Shown in pieces: positions 22,914 to 34,727 of a stretch of 64,000 bases of DNA. The stretch's first letter is position 1, and the number at the start of each line of letters is the position of its first letter. The notes below the pieces were generated by a model. It did not search any database. It had not been told where the DNA came from and saw only the letters and a program-made list of their open reading frames with translations. The translations under genes were made by a program, and so were the position numbers. Source of the DNA: Chloranthus sessilifolius (Eukaryota; Streptophyta; Magnoliopsida; Chloranthales; Chloranthaceae); NCBI GenBank assembly GCA_021018995.1, contig CM037598.1, positions 43,702,685 through 43,766,684 on the forward strand, given 5' to 3'.

Positions 22914-24730
22914 GAGTTTTTTGTATTTGTTTTGTTTTGTTTCTTATCTATTTCTCATTTTGTACAAAGTCTTCTCTTTTGTATAATATTTTGTTATAAA
23001 TTCAGTTTTTCTGTGAATGCAATCATCTTCTTAGTGAAATTTTCTCTTTCTTTTCTCTAGTATTTTTATTTTTTTTCTTTCCTAACCCCGCTGCCCCTAA
23101 ATACCCTCTCTGTTGAAACATTGAGGACAATGTTTATATTAAGTTTGGGGGTATGGCAAGGTGGTCCAATAAAATAGTTAATTGTAGTGCAACATTGTTA
23201 GTAAAATTGAAAGAAATAAAGTAAATTCCCACCTAACCATTCTAGAAAGAGGAAATTAAAATTGTTTAGTAGACACGTTAAAACTGAAATCTTTTCAAGA
23301 ACTAACACTTTCAAGAAGCAGACATCAAGAAATCTTTTTAACAATTAGTGCTTAGTGAACCAGAAAGGAGAAAAAAATGTGAGGATATACCCCATGAGTT
23401 AACTTAAAGACCATACCTAGTGAGATTAGGGCCTATCAAACTTTCTTTTGAAGAGTGTTTTGGTAAATTTTTCTGCTCTAAAAAATGATTGAATCAACAT
23501 CTTTTCACCAGAAGTTATACACCCCAAATTGAAACAGTTTGGCAGAACTCATGACACTAAGGATATGATTTATGGCCCTCATTTAGACAGTTTGAGCCTG
23601 AAAATACCTACCCATTTAACTACTCTTTTTATACACTGTTTGAGCCTTAAAGTCTATTTTTCATTAACAAACACCAGAGTAATTGAACCTAAACCTCATT
23701 GACCTGATTCAGCCTTACCCTCACTCTGAGGAAAGGAGAAGATGTTGAAGAAAGTTGAGTTAGGTTCAACATTTGGTGAAAGGAGAAGAGAGGAAATCTA
23801 TTAAAAAGTAGTGTGTCAGTGGTATATTTGTGGCATTTCATTTCAAAAAAAAAAAAAGGGAAGTCAAGGGAAGTTCTTCATTTGAAAAATTAAAAATATA
23901 GAAGAAGCTGGCCACTTCAGATCTGAAAAATATAAAAGAAGATGATGCTGTGATGTAATGAAGAAGGTGAAGTCATGAATCACCTCCTCTTAGTTGATTT
24001 CTTAGTTTTGAATCTTTTTTACCCTTTTATTCATTTTAAATCTCAACCCTAAGCCACATTACAACCCAGTAAAAAGACCTTATTGATCTACAGTTAAATG
24101 AGCTGTTATGTAGAGATAAGGGGATGTGCAATCCATGGTGGAAAAAATAAGAGAATTTCAGGAATTAGTAGCAATGCCTATTCTCATGCTTGTAGGCCTA
24201 TTTGAGGCCTGTAATTGATCTTGAGCAGAAGTGAAAGTGATACACCTTTGAATTTTATTTTTGAGTGAAAGCCCTGGTGAGGATTGGGTCTAAAACTAAA
24301 TTCATTGGGGCAATATTTAAACTTGATTCTTGAATTAATGGTGAGTTTGGCACTGATTCCCACACATAATACTCTTGATGAAAGCTGACTGGTTGCGATA
24401 GAAATTCATTATAATTTAACTGATTGCATTACTGTTTTAATTTCTTTGAATTTGAAAGAGTAGGGTGTGGAATGAACCTTTATTTGTTGAAATCTGAATT
24501 GACATATGTTGCACTAAGTTTAACTATTCTAGTGTGAAGTTTGTGGGTATCTTCATTGAAAAAACCCTCAGGAGAGTTCATTCCTCCACTAGATATCACC
24601 TAGGGTTTTAAAAGGCTTGATGCATTGGGTAAATGCATCTGTGCTCCCTACGAAAGTGGCATTTAATTTTTAGAATAATTATTTAATTTTTTATTTGCTC
24701 GAGGACTAGCAAAGATTAAGATTGGGGGTG
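22914..24730 (+). other. 3' noncoding domain and polypurine tracts of element A
   Basis: No gene is seen. An internal polypurine-like AAGTTTGGGGGTATGG is at 23141-23156, after GAGGACAATG. The terminal tract AAGATTGGGGGTGTG is at 24716-24730, directly before the 3' LTR. The intervening 1.6 kb matches the equivalents in B and C in phrases such as GAGGATATACC near 23383 and TTTTAAAAGGCTTGATGCA near 24605. A short A-run lies at 23846-23857. Confidence 0.7.
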
Positions 24731-26603
24731 TGTTAATCACTGAATTATGCCAGTTTTCACCTTCTAACCTAGGCTTTAGTAAACCCTAGTGCTGTTTAAT
24801 AATTGATTTTTAAGTGTGGTTTTGTAGTTTGCAATAACCTGTAGAGTGGTGCAAAAATCCATTTAACAAGTGCCAAGAAGAGAAGAATTAGAGTTAAGCA
24901 CTAGAGCTGAGACGCCTTGAAGTCCTGTCATGAGAGAATAGTGGGACCCATGCCTGAAGGAGAGCTGCAGTAGTTAAGGCATCCCAGTCGAGAGGCAGAA
25001 GTCATCATCTCAAGTAGTCTCAAGAAGACCAGGCCTTCAGTAGCCACCCTCTCGAGCAGTTTCGAGTAGTTCAAAGTTTGCAGAATTTCATCCTGTCAAG
25101 TAGTGTCAAGCAGTCTCGAGTAGACCATGCCTGCAGCATTTCACCTCCTCGAGCAGTCAGAAGCCTGCAGCAACCACCCTCTTAAGCAGTTCCAAGCCTG
25201 CAGCACTCTACCCTCTAGAGCAGCCTCGAGCAGTTCTAAGCAGTAGTATTTCATCTTCTCGAGTAGTCAAAAGCTGTCAAAATCCATTCTCTTGAGAAGC
25301 CTTCAGAAAGCAGTTCATCTTCTTGAGCTAGACAATCAGAAGTCATCCCCTCGAGCAGTGTCGAGCAGACCAAGACTTAAGCAGTTATCCTCTCGAGGTT
25401 CGGGAGCCAGCAGATATCTATGGACATTCGGGGCATTTTTGGAACTTCTATAGCACATGAGACACATGTCCAAGTGTGTCCTGCTTTCCTAAGAAACTGG
25501 GGCAACCCTTGACTGAAATTGAGTGACGTCAACAGAGCCTAACCGTTTTGATTCTCCTTCCCTCTGATTGGCCAGAGCGTAAAGTTCCTTTTTGAGTGCG
25601 TATATAAAGAGAGCAAAACATGGTTGTAAAAGAAGACTGGGACACATGAAAAAGCACACTTGTCAGCTCATTTTTAGGGTTTAGGTCATCTTCCTTTTTT
25701 GTTTTCCTCTCTCCTTAGCTCAGCATGGCTGGATAAAACTTAGTAGCAGTTAGGGCTAATTTGATTTATAAATTGCTTTGTAATAACATTATAAAGAGAC
25801 TTGGATTCTTGTAGAGACTGCAGACTTGAGAGCTATATCATTGTAAGCTTCCTTTTGGCAATGAATATCTAGTTGAGAGTTCCATTTAATCTGTATTCTC
25901 TTGTGATTTTCATTAGATTTTTATAGATTTTATGCACCTATGGATGCATGTGCTTGTAGCCTTACAGACATAGTGTCTGCAGTGGTTTTATTCTTTTAGC
26001 TTTAACTTCTATGACTGAATTATATGCATGGGATGTCCTACGACCATTTGAGTAGACAGGATATAGCCCTAAGACTAATCCATATCTCAGGGTTGAGTTG
26101 GATTCTTCTTCCTTGCATTTGTGCTTGTAGCTAAATGGAGGATTGTTGCAGATCCAAGTCTTGCTCTATTTTGCAATACTTTTTACAGTAAAAATTAGCC
26201 CCTAACTGCTTACTTCTCCATTTTCCTATTTATCTGTACCAAACCACCTTCACTCTTCTTTAAACCTCTTTCTTGTATTTCTGATTTTGCATCTATTTCT
26301 ATTTTAGTTAGTGAAAAAATTACAAAACACCTTCTCCTTACCCAGTTTTATTAGTTTAAGATAGATTAGGTTTAGAGTTGTTAGATCTGTAGCAGATCTA
26401 GAGATTTACTACCTTTAAATCCATAACTCTCTGTGGGACAACCCTTATTTCATCTAAAACTTGCTACAACAACCTTATATCTTGTAGGTGGTGTTTGTGT
26501 TCTAATCCTATTTTTATTCATCTTTATTTTGTTTATGCTCTTTTTTATTTATGTCATATTTTGATCACTTTTGTAATAAAGAACACAAATAAACAAACCA
26601 ACA
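24731..26603 (+). repeat. 3' LTR of element A
   Basis: Begins TGTTAATCAC straight after the polypurine tract and ends ACAAACCAACA at 26603, 1873 bp. A TATATAAAGA box is at 25601-25610. Between about 24905 and 25400 is a dense cluster of CTCGAG/TCGAGCAGT motifs, many decayed to TTGAG or TCAAG. It shares the 11-mer ATCCTCTCGAG with the env spacer of the same element (25387-25397 and 5573-5583). Confidence 0.88.
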
Positions 26604-27984
26604 ATGGCCATCTCAGCAACTGACATGTGGAAGGTCATTGTCTCAGGACGAAACCTCTCCACAAGGGCCATCACTTAGGAATTATGCCCCCTCATGGGAG
26701 GACAGGAGAGGAAGTCCCCGAAGCCAGCTTGCGCTAAGAGGAGTCTTACCACAAAGGGGATACGGGAGTAAAAGCGTTGAAGATCGAGCCAACCGCCTTG
26801 GAATTTGATCGAGGGGAGACGCTGCAAATTCATAAAACAAAGGCGTTTGAACTTAGATCTAATAGAATTGTTTGCTATGCTTAGTGATATTGTTTAGAAT
26901 TTTGGATAATTTGATCTTGACCATATGAAATTGCTTAAATCATTAACATGATCAATTTAGAAATTAAATTTTTGGAATGTATGTGATGATTTATATGTTT
27001 GATCATGAAGAATTTGAATGGTGATAGATTCTTGTATAGGAATCTTGATGGATGACTACAATATAGTGTAGTAATGTGTATGGCTTGTAGATGTCTAAAT
27101 GATTGAAATTTGACCACTTTAATTAATTGACCTGTGGCTTGATTACTTTCCAGACCTTGAAAAATCATGACTATTGTTGATCACGAGTGATCAATGGCGA
27201 GCGATTAATTTTTGATAAATGCCTAAAAAATTCGGGTAACTTAGGTCATAGAGATATTGGCAAATTGATTTTGAAATTAGATTGAAATGCGATTTGAAAA
27301 ACTTGATTTTTGAAAAATAAATCTCTAATATGATAATGTTTTAAAAATTTAATCGTACTCGAAAAATTGGATTCGATCAGATGAACGAGGCTAGCCCAAA
27401 TTTGCCCGATATAGGCTTAGAATCGTACCCAATGAATAGGATAGTATCGACAATGATTTGTGCTATTAGATCAATAGGACAGACCTTAAAAAGGAATCTC
27501 GATTGACCTGGGATCAATCTGGAGTCATCCCGGGTCGAAATCTGAGAAGTTGTGGCATGAGATGAACCACTAATCGACGACCAAAGCCTTTAGGCCTTGC
27601 AACCCACAACAGAATACTCTCAGATCCGAGAGCCAAATGGCTTGAAATAAAATTTAGAAAATTCCCAAAAAATTAAGTTAAATAAATAAATGGGTTCCTG
27701 AAACCCAGTAAAAACTTTGGACTCTGACTCCCCGTATATTGACTTTTACAAGACTTGGAGCGCAAGGCAGCAAATCTGCTCTGTTGCACCAGAAATCTAA
27801 CTTTGAAGAGCTAAGATTTCCTGTGCGTAAAAACACTTAGAAAAATTTGGGATAAAATAAGATCAAACCTTGACCTATCCCCAAGACTTCTTTGAAATTT
27901 CATATGATAATTGCACGTGAATTATCTACTAGAAAATTTTGATTTCGAACTTAGGAGAAAGAGAAGGCAGTGCATTATTGCACT

Positions 27985-28137
27985 ATCTCGCTCGAGCGAG
28001 ATTGATAGTCGCTCGAGCGAGATCCCCTCTAAAACAAGCCAAATTTGCTCTAGTAAAACTCGCTCTAGCAATTTTGGTTGTCGCTAGAGCGAGGTGGTGA
28101 GTGCCACACAGAAATTGACAATTCGCTCGAGTGAATT
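27985..28137. repeat. Cluster of CTCGAGCG palindromes
   Basis: An 18-bp perfect palindrome ATCTCGCTCGAGCGAGAT (27985-28002) is followed by a 12-bp one, TCGCTCGAGCGA (28010-28021). Next comes an 11-bp perfect inverted repeat CTCGCTCTAGC/GCTAGAGCGAG (28059-28069 with 28083-28093). A nearly perfect 18-bp palindrome AATTCGCTCGAGTGAATT lies at 28120-28137. Confidence 0.85.
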
Positions 28138-28434
28138 AGGAAACTGCTCATGCGAATTACCTATGTTTTGGCTATCTCATTTCTTCGTCAGTAGAACTTA
28201 AAGAAGCTTCGAGTCATTTTGATCTGTCAGTCATTGACACATGACTTATGACCATAATGTAAGGGGAGAACCTGACGCCATTGATAGGAACCACCTCATT
28301 GACTTCTCGCGACATTAGAACAAAGGTAGGAGAGTTTCACTACCCAACTATATTTTTGACTTCGATTCATAGATCTTAATGATAAAATCGAGTTGAGATG
28401 TGATCATTAGAAACTGAATTAGAATTTGATAATT

Positions 28435-28760
28435 TCACTACATTTGAATATTGGGAATCTTAGAAATACTAATTTGCATTTGAATACTTGAAACTTTGAA
28501 TCATTGATCTGCGCATGAAACCATTGAAATACTAAGTTGCATTGATTCGTTCAAAAATATCGAATCATTGAATCTTTTGTTAAATCAGACCACAATGAAT
28601 ATAGAAATCTTTGAATTATTGAATTGCATATGAATCCATTAAATATCGAACATCTGAAACCTTTGAATTATTGAATTGCATATGAATCCTTTGAAATGTC
28701 GAATCTTTGGATCAAGCACTAATGTGAACTTTGAATTTTGAACTTTGAATTGTGTGCAAT
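28435..28760. repeat. Imperfect tandem repeats of about 55-60 bp
   Basis: The phrase TTTGAATTATTGAATTGCAT recurs at about 28610 and 28664, followed each time by ATGAATCC and a TCGAA. Weaker copies extend on both sides. No coding potential is seen. Confidence 0.55.
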
Positions 28761-29585
28761 CTTTCACATTCAATTTTTGGAATGCGTCCCACGTGGAATC
28801 AACATCTGACTGTCTGATAGTGGGCCTATGACCTTAAGATCTATTGTGTGGAAGATTGAGATAAAAAATGATCTCATAGTCTAATTTGAAGTAATCAACT
28901 ATTTTTCCCTTTATTTTAGTGAGGTGGCTATAACATAAAGTGGTGTGGTAGTAACACCAACCTTAAATAAGGAATTTCAAAAAATGCCTCACTAGTTTAA
29001 CTCTAATTAAATCTCCTGTCTCTTCTTACTGGTTGTTTAGGCATAGGGTTTCAAATTCATTTTTTTACTATATATATTCTGAGGTTTCAATTCAGGTATT
29101 ATATAGTTGTAACAACCTTAGTGGGACTGTGCCTACACCTCTCCATAGAACAGTCAAGTAAGATTTCTCTACAACTCTTTTGTTGTTTTTTATTTTTCTC
29201 TGTTTCTAATGTGCTCTGCTCTATTAATGTAATCCCATTGTAGGTAACTTTGGCCTCTCCAACAACCATGCGCGCAATAGAATTTTCTTAAAGGACTGAA
29301 TGTTTTGGTTTCAGGACTTTGCTTTTAGAGACTACGACAGACAGAGAGCCTTGATTTTGGACAATCTAAAAACAAGAGAAGAGCTTTGCTTGAATGGTAA
29401 AGCATATACACATGCTTGTCAATCTTGCCCTCCGAATTAGATATATTGTCAAATAACAGGACAAATCAATTAAAATTTGAGGCCTCATATTCAGTCATGT
29501 TTTCCCATATCAGATCATATCTGCATATATGTATCCAAAAAGAATTGGTGCTAGCTCTCAGTGGAGAGAGATTGGCTTGTGTACT

Positions 29586-31567
29586 TGTTGTGTTAAAATG
29601 CTGTGCTGATATATTTATTAAAAGGTGCAATGGTAAAAATCAATGGCAGCAAAAATTATGCCAGATGGAATGGATTGATTCAACGCACAAATAGCATTCT
29701 AAACTCAGTCGTGCAAGAATCAGGGCTATTGTAGCAAGTTCTAAAAGTAAGTAAGAGTTTGTCCACAGGGAAATGTGATCTAAATTTTGTAAACCTCCAT
29801 ATCTGCTGTAGATCTAGAAACCTATTCTTATTTTAACTAAGAATTCAGTAAAAAATAGGAAGAGAGAAAGAGTTTGGTTATCACTTTAAACTAAAAATAG
29901 ATTTAAAGAAAACTAAACTAGAGGTGAGCAAAAGAATGATTTAAAGAGGAGAGCAAGAGTTTTGGTGAAATAAAATCAAATGTGGAGAATTAACAGCTCA
30001 GGATCAGTCTCACTGTGAAATTGATTTGTCAGACAACAGAGCAAAGGATGGATCTGCAACCATCCTTCATTTGGCTACAAGCTCAAATGCAAGGTAGAAC
30101 AATCCAGATGCGCCCTGAGATATGGATTAGTCCTAGGGGTATAACATGTCCACTAAAATGGTCACAGAGTATCCCATGGATATAATCCAGTTATGACGGA
30201 TAAATTTGGAACAATAAAACCACTACAGATGCTATGGATGCAAGGCTACAAGCTTAGGCATCCATAGGAGCATAAAATCTATGGAAATTTGATAGAAATC
30301 AAAAGATCTACAGATTAAATGAAGCTTTAAAATCAACAATTCATTGATCTAATCCAACTTACAACAATTGCTCTCAGATCTGCAGTCTCTACACTCACCA
30401 CTCCTCACACATTGCTCTCTCACCACTCAATTTATAGATCTAACTTCACCCTAGTTGTTAAAGGAATTTAGCCAACCATGGTTAGGCTAAAGAGAGAATA
30501 GAAAAGAGAGAAGAAGACTAAAATTTTAAGAGGAAAAACTAATTCGCATTTTTGCTCAAACTCCTAATGCTTCCTCTGTTGCACTCCCCCCTTATTTATA
30601 CAAACTCCCAAGTGTCTCAGATCTGATTTGACCAATTAGAGGAAAGGTATCTATTCTGTTGAAACCCTACTGATGTGGCTGAATTTCGACCAAGCATTTC
30701 CTCCAATTTGTTAGACTGAGTTGAACCCACGTGAGGCGGTTAGATTAGAGGTTCCTTTGGAGTTCCAAAAATTCCCGCCAAGGCTGTCAGCATGTGTTTG
30801 GTCATGTGCATCAACTCATCGAATCCCAAATCTCTCAGTTAGATAGGTTAAAACCTCTGAATTCGCACTTCGAGAGGTTCAGAGTTCCATTCAAGAGGTT
30901 CTAGCTACTAATTTTATCAAATTTGATAGGTTGCTTTGAATTGCTCGACTTCTTTATAGGCTACAACAGTCCTCTTGACAGCTTGACTCAACTACTCGAG
31001 ATTCAGAGTAGCTTCAGGCATGTAGTCGACAAGTTAACTTGTACTGCTCGATAGGTTCTGCATTTGAAAGCCATTGTATACTGATCCTCTCAAGAAGTAC
31101 TCGAGAGGTTGCTAATTGAGTGTCGAGAAGATAGTTGTGGTCTTCTAATTGCTTGAGAATTTCATAGTAGCTTTAGCAACTGCTCGACAGGTTCAAGGAA
31201 CCTCTCGACAAGTTCTCTTTCATTTGCTCAGCAGCATCTACACCTCTTGTGGGGTTGTTCCAACCCTCTACATTGCTCGACTGCACAATCCTCTCTACTA
31301 GTTTAATTCAACTACCCGAGACCTCTTTTTATGAACTTCTACAACTTTTGTTAGCTTGCCATAGCTCTCTGTTATGCCTGAGTGACTTCATCAGTCCAAG
31401 GTTGACTCAGACCCGTATCTTATTGGCCTTGGCTACATAGTATTCTGCACTGTGCTGTACATTTTTGCTAACTATAAAATAGTACTCAAAACACATTATT
31501 AATCAGCTCCAAGGTCTATCAAAGTTCAGGTTAGGAGGTGAAAAATAGTATTTTCCACTGATTAACA
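29586..31567 (-). mobile_element. Solo LTR, Athila-type, minus strand, target duplication GTACT
   Basis: The LTR reads on the minus strand from TGTTAATCAG (31567 leftwards) to CACAACA at 29586. Its first 60 bases resemble the starts of the LTRs of A and C (TTTTCACCTCCTAACCTG). Perfect 5-bp duplications GTACT flank it at 29581-29585 and 31568-31572. A minus-strand TATAAATAA is at 30592-30600. TCGAGAGG/TCGACAGG-type motifs cluster at about 30850-31280, upstream of that TATA in LTR sense. No internal sequence is attached, so this is the product of LTR-LTR recombination. Confidence 0.93.
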
Positions 31568-31572
31568 GTACT

Positions 31573-32034
31573 TTCTTTGGTCTTCCATTTAAGTATCCAT
31601 TAGTACTTATAAAAGAAGGTGTGGTTTTAGTAGTAGGGATGTCAAAGAAGGTTTATGGTTGGCTCAATTAATAAACGTGAACTTTTCCTTTAATTTAGTT
31701 AAGCTTGGTCGGGCGGGCTGACAGATTTTTGCCGGCTCGATTATTTTTCAACTTAATAATTAGGCAGCACGTGACCCAAGATAGAATATCATGTCAGACT
31801 CAACATAAGTCCATTCAGGAGAGGGCTTTTTATTTAGGCACAAATTCAACCCTAACTAGGGCAGGTTCGGGTTGAGCACGATCGATTGATTACCATAATT
31901 AGTTTGAAAAAAATATTACAAAGGTTGTACGGGTGAGGGAATTGCCTCCGGGGCAAACAACGTCCCTTTAGGAGGGGGAAACGGCAATAGGCAGGTTGGG
32001 CAACACCTTGGCCCAATAGATTGTGTTATTTGTA
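31573..32034. other. Short region with no recognised gene
   Basis: Nothing supportable is seen apart from a GC-rich GGGCGGGCTGACAG stretch near 31709 and GGGCAGGTTCGGGTTGAG near 31860. The end of this region (from about 31923) probably encodes the N-terminal spacer of the gag remnant that follows. Confidence 0.4.
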
Positions 32035-33050
32035 ATGCAACAACAACCTTCTAGATTTCAGGAATTCAGAAGAATGAATCCCCCTAGTTTCTACGGCCAA
32101 GCCGATCTACTCGAAGAGGAAAATGGTTGAACCAAATAGAGAAGATTCTTCGTGTGATCCCCTGCATTGAAGAAGAGAAGGTCACTTGGGCTTCCTTTCA
32201 ACTAGAAGGAGAGGCAGATCCATGGTGGAAGTCTGTTGAGGGGATCAGAATACAATAAACGCCGAATGCTCCGTAGACCTGAGCTCGGTTCACAAAAGTG
32301 CTCAACGAGGAATACTTCCCGGACGCAGTCAGAGATTAGTGGGAAGTCCAATTTGTAATTCTAGAGCAAGGTCAGGTGTTCGTGCACGAGTATGAAGTCG
32401 AATTCAATAGGCTTTCTAGATTCGCATCTCAACACGTCGCCATGAAACTCATGAAGGCCAAGAAGTTTGATCATGTCCTGACCCAATATCAAGGAAAGAC
32501 TTTCTTTGTTTAAGATAAAGACCTATGCAGAGGTCATGGACTTTGCTTTCATTGCTGAAGAAGACATTGAGAAGATGCACCAAAAACGAGAGCAAAAAGA
32601 ATAAGAATAGGCCTAGTCAAATGCAGCCATATGCCCATGAGCAGGCAAACAAGAGACCGAGGTTCTTGGTGTCAACACCCCATTAGCCTGCTTAGACTAC
32701 CTATCCGAAACCACCTATGCCTACACCTACGAGGCCCTTCCTTTCTTCAAACTCCACTATGACTGGAGTGTCGAGGGTTCAACAAACTTCACGAACCTCT
32801 TCATCTGCACCAAGTGAATCATGCTCAAGATACGGGAAACAACATAAGACGGAGGAGTGTAGGTGGGTCACGGGTGCATTCTTCAGTTGTGGCCAGAAGG
32901 AGTATTTGATAAGGGATTGTCTAGAGGTGAAGAAAGAGACAATGATAATAGCAATTACTCAGAGGCCCTCTTGACCTATAGTTCAGGGTCGAACCTTTGC
33001 CCTCTCGGCACACGATGCCCAAGCAACCAACGACGTCATTAAAGGTATGA
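32035..33050 (+). pseudogene. gag: gag remnant of a second gypsy group (Tekay/Del-like)
   Basis: Translation gives FRRMNPPSFYGQADLLEEENG, a stop, then IEKILRVIPCIEEEKVTWASFQLEGEADPWWKSV. These are the hallmark blocks of the Retrotrans_gag capsid domain in chromovirus-type gypsy elements. It is unlike the Athila gags in this window. At 32717-32974 a degraded double zinc-knuckle region is open: CSRYGKQHKTEEC (second Cys of the first knuckle replaced by Tyr) and FFSCGQKEYLIRDC. Several stops and frame changes lie between. The coding signal fades at about 33040 in the gag-protease spacer. No RT or integrase follows, because a different LTR starts at 33170. Confidence 0.8.
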
Positions 33051-33169
33051 ATTCCTTATTGATTGTTAGTTATTACAATCATTTCAGTTGATGAATATCT
33101 TTGGAAATTGCTTTCAATTATGACATTTCATTAATGCTACCACACCATCTTATGCACACTTAACCGAAA

Positions 33170-34707
33170 TGTAGACACCCAAATTTGGCCCAAGGCCCGA
33201 TTAACTTACGCTTCGAGAAGGGCGTACCCTTTGATCGTTCGAGAGCACTTCCCAACCCTTAGAAATAAACTCAAACCCTTAGAAGCCTATCCCCGACTCT
33301 TAGGAATCAACCCTAACCTGTAGAACCCCTCCCAAATTCATTTAAAACCATCCTGGGCAGTGGTGGAAAAGAGGAGTGCCATAGCTTGTGTAGACCTTTG
33401 CTAGAACAGAGTTCTATACCATTGGAAAAAGGATGTTCCTAGCTTTCCAACAAGTTAAGAATCGCCCCAATCCGAGTTATATACCAAAAGATATAGCGGT
33501 TTAAAAATCGGGCAGAATTGCAGGAAATTTGTCTAGCGTGTCTAATACACACTCTAGGCCAATTTTAGCAGATTTTGGCCTAGCGTGTCTAAAAGACACG
33601 CTAGGAAAAATTGAATCTGTGGACCCCACGACGGGTTTTGAACTTCTGAGATACTCAGGGAACACTGTTCCTATACCTAGCATGTCTAATACACACACTA
33701 GGCTTAGGAACAGTGATTTTTGGGAATTTGGTCAAATTTTGAATTTGGAGTTTGACTTGTTGACCACCCCATCCATTGGGGTTAATTTCGGTAGGACTGT
33801 ATCACCCCTTCTAACCTTCTTTTTTACACTTTTTCCATTTAAAAGCCTACCCTATCATCTACCATTGAAACCCAATTCCCACCTATCTAAATCCTAGAAA
33901 ACCTAGAAAACCTTAGATTGGGATTACCTAATTGCTAAACCCCATTAGCCCTTAACTGTCCCCTTAACCACCCCTTTTTCTATAAATAGAGAGCCCCCCC
34001 CCCCCTTTTGATTAAGGGTTTGAAAAAAATTCTAGAAAGAGAGAATTCTAAGAGAGCTCCTTTTCCTATTTAAGCATTTTATCCATAAAATTCCAGAACT
34101 TAGGTTCACCCTTTAGACCCTATTTTCTATCATAAAACCCTTAGTTTTTAGAAGAACAAGACCTTAGCCCATCTCTCCTACCTCCTAGCTCCCTAGCCTT
34201 AGAGATCGTAACTCATTTCTCTAACCAAGTGCCATCGGAAGCTCACTGGAACGCAGCTACGCGAAGGTCCACAGCTGTGCTACAAGGGCCTGAGAGCTCC
34301 GACTCTCCCCTCTATTCCTCCACCTTCTTTGCTTTTCCTCTATCCTAGAATTTGAGCCATTACGCCGTCGAAGTTACGGTGATTGCGAGGGGCTTAAATA
34401 GAATTGGAGTGCCTTCGAGCAAGAGGAAGTGATATTTTTTATTCTATTTTTTTCTGTTTATTTGGCCATAAGTAGAGATCACTTACGAGTGCATTGATCG
34501 GGTGGCTAGCACCTTCCCGATCGATAACCAAAGCCCCTACCTAAGAGCCTTTGGCGTGAATCGGTAAGTCATAGTCATATTTGGCACTTTGGTGCTTTCA
34601 ATTTTGGTTTGGGTTTCCCGAGAAACCAAAAGCACCGAGTGGCGACTCTCTATTTTTTCACATGAGCGCATCATCGCAATGGATCGATATGGATCCACAG
34701 TTGCACA
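33170..34707 (+). repeat. LTR of a Tat/Ogre-like element (element D)
   Basis: The LTR starts TGTAGACACCCAAATTT, a start I associate with Tat-group LTRs, and ends at TTGCACA immediately before a primer site. A TATAAATA box is at 33981-33988, followed by a run of 12 C (33994-34005) and a typical leader. Near the end, GTGGCGACTCTC (about 34641) echoes the primer site, another Tat-like feature. Several small stem-loops lie in the upstream part. There is no matching second LTR in the window, so the element is truncated or rearranged. Confidence 0.7.
33578..33604. repeat. Perfect stem-loop in LTR D
   Basis: CCTAGCGTGTCT, loop AAA, AGACACGCTAGG: a 12-bp perfect stem. Related imperfect stem-loops with loop AAT occur at about 33534-33560, 33676-33702 and 35548-35576. 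Confidence 0.85.
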
Positions 34708-34709
34708 GA

Positions 34710-34727
34710 TGGTGACTCTGCTGGGGA
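34710..34727 (+). other. Primer binding site of element D (tRNA-Arg type)
   Basis: TGGTGACTCTGCTGGGGA starts two bases after the LTR end. It is close to the TGGCGACTC...TGGGGA site used by Tat/Ogre elements, which I recall as matching tRNA-Arg. Confidence 0.7.

Larger units (their letters stand above)
1..26603 (+). mobile_element. Element A: Athila-lineage Ty3/gypsy retrotransposon, 5' truncated by the window and split by element B
   Basis: The left edge falls just inside gag. Gag, protease, RT, RNase H, integrase and env-like regions follow in the order of the Athila lineage. The env-like gene breaks at 8458, where element B begins, and resumes after 22768. It ends at a TAG at 22911-22913 and is followed by a conserved noncoding domain, a polypurine tract and a 3' LTR at 24731-26603. 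The 5' LTR and primer site lie outside the window, so the target duplication cannot be tested. Every coding domain carries stops or frameshifts, so the copy is dead. Lineage assignment is firm; exact family is not. Confidence 0.9.
26604..29585. other. Unclassified repeat-like DNA between element A and a solo LTR
   Basis: I see no supported gene here. The composition and palindromes around 28000 look like a decayed LTR of another retrotransposon family, but I cannot place the ends. A C-rich, purine-alternating stretch at 26604-26840 differs in style from the AT-rich rest and may be a separate fragment. The last part (29100-29580) has splice-like and CT-rich patches but no open frame of note. 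Confidence 0.4.

Noticed and set aside
29416-29694. 92-codon plus-strand frame
   Set aside because: It crosses the left border and target duplication of the solo LTR at 29586, so it cannot be an old gene. No domain is seen.
31630-31660. TAGTAGGGATGTCAAAG as a possible hAT or MITE terminus
   Set aside because: No matching inverted terminus or target duplication was found nearby.
33994-34005. Run of 12 C
   Set aside because: A simple homopolymer downstream of the LTR D TATA box, noted in the LTR entry and not otherwise meaningful; length may be unreliable.
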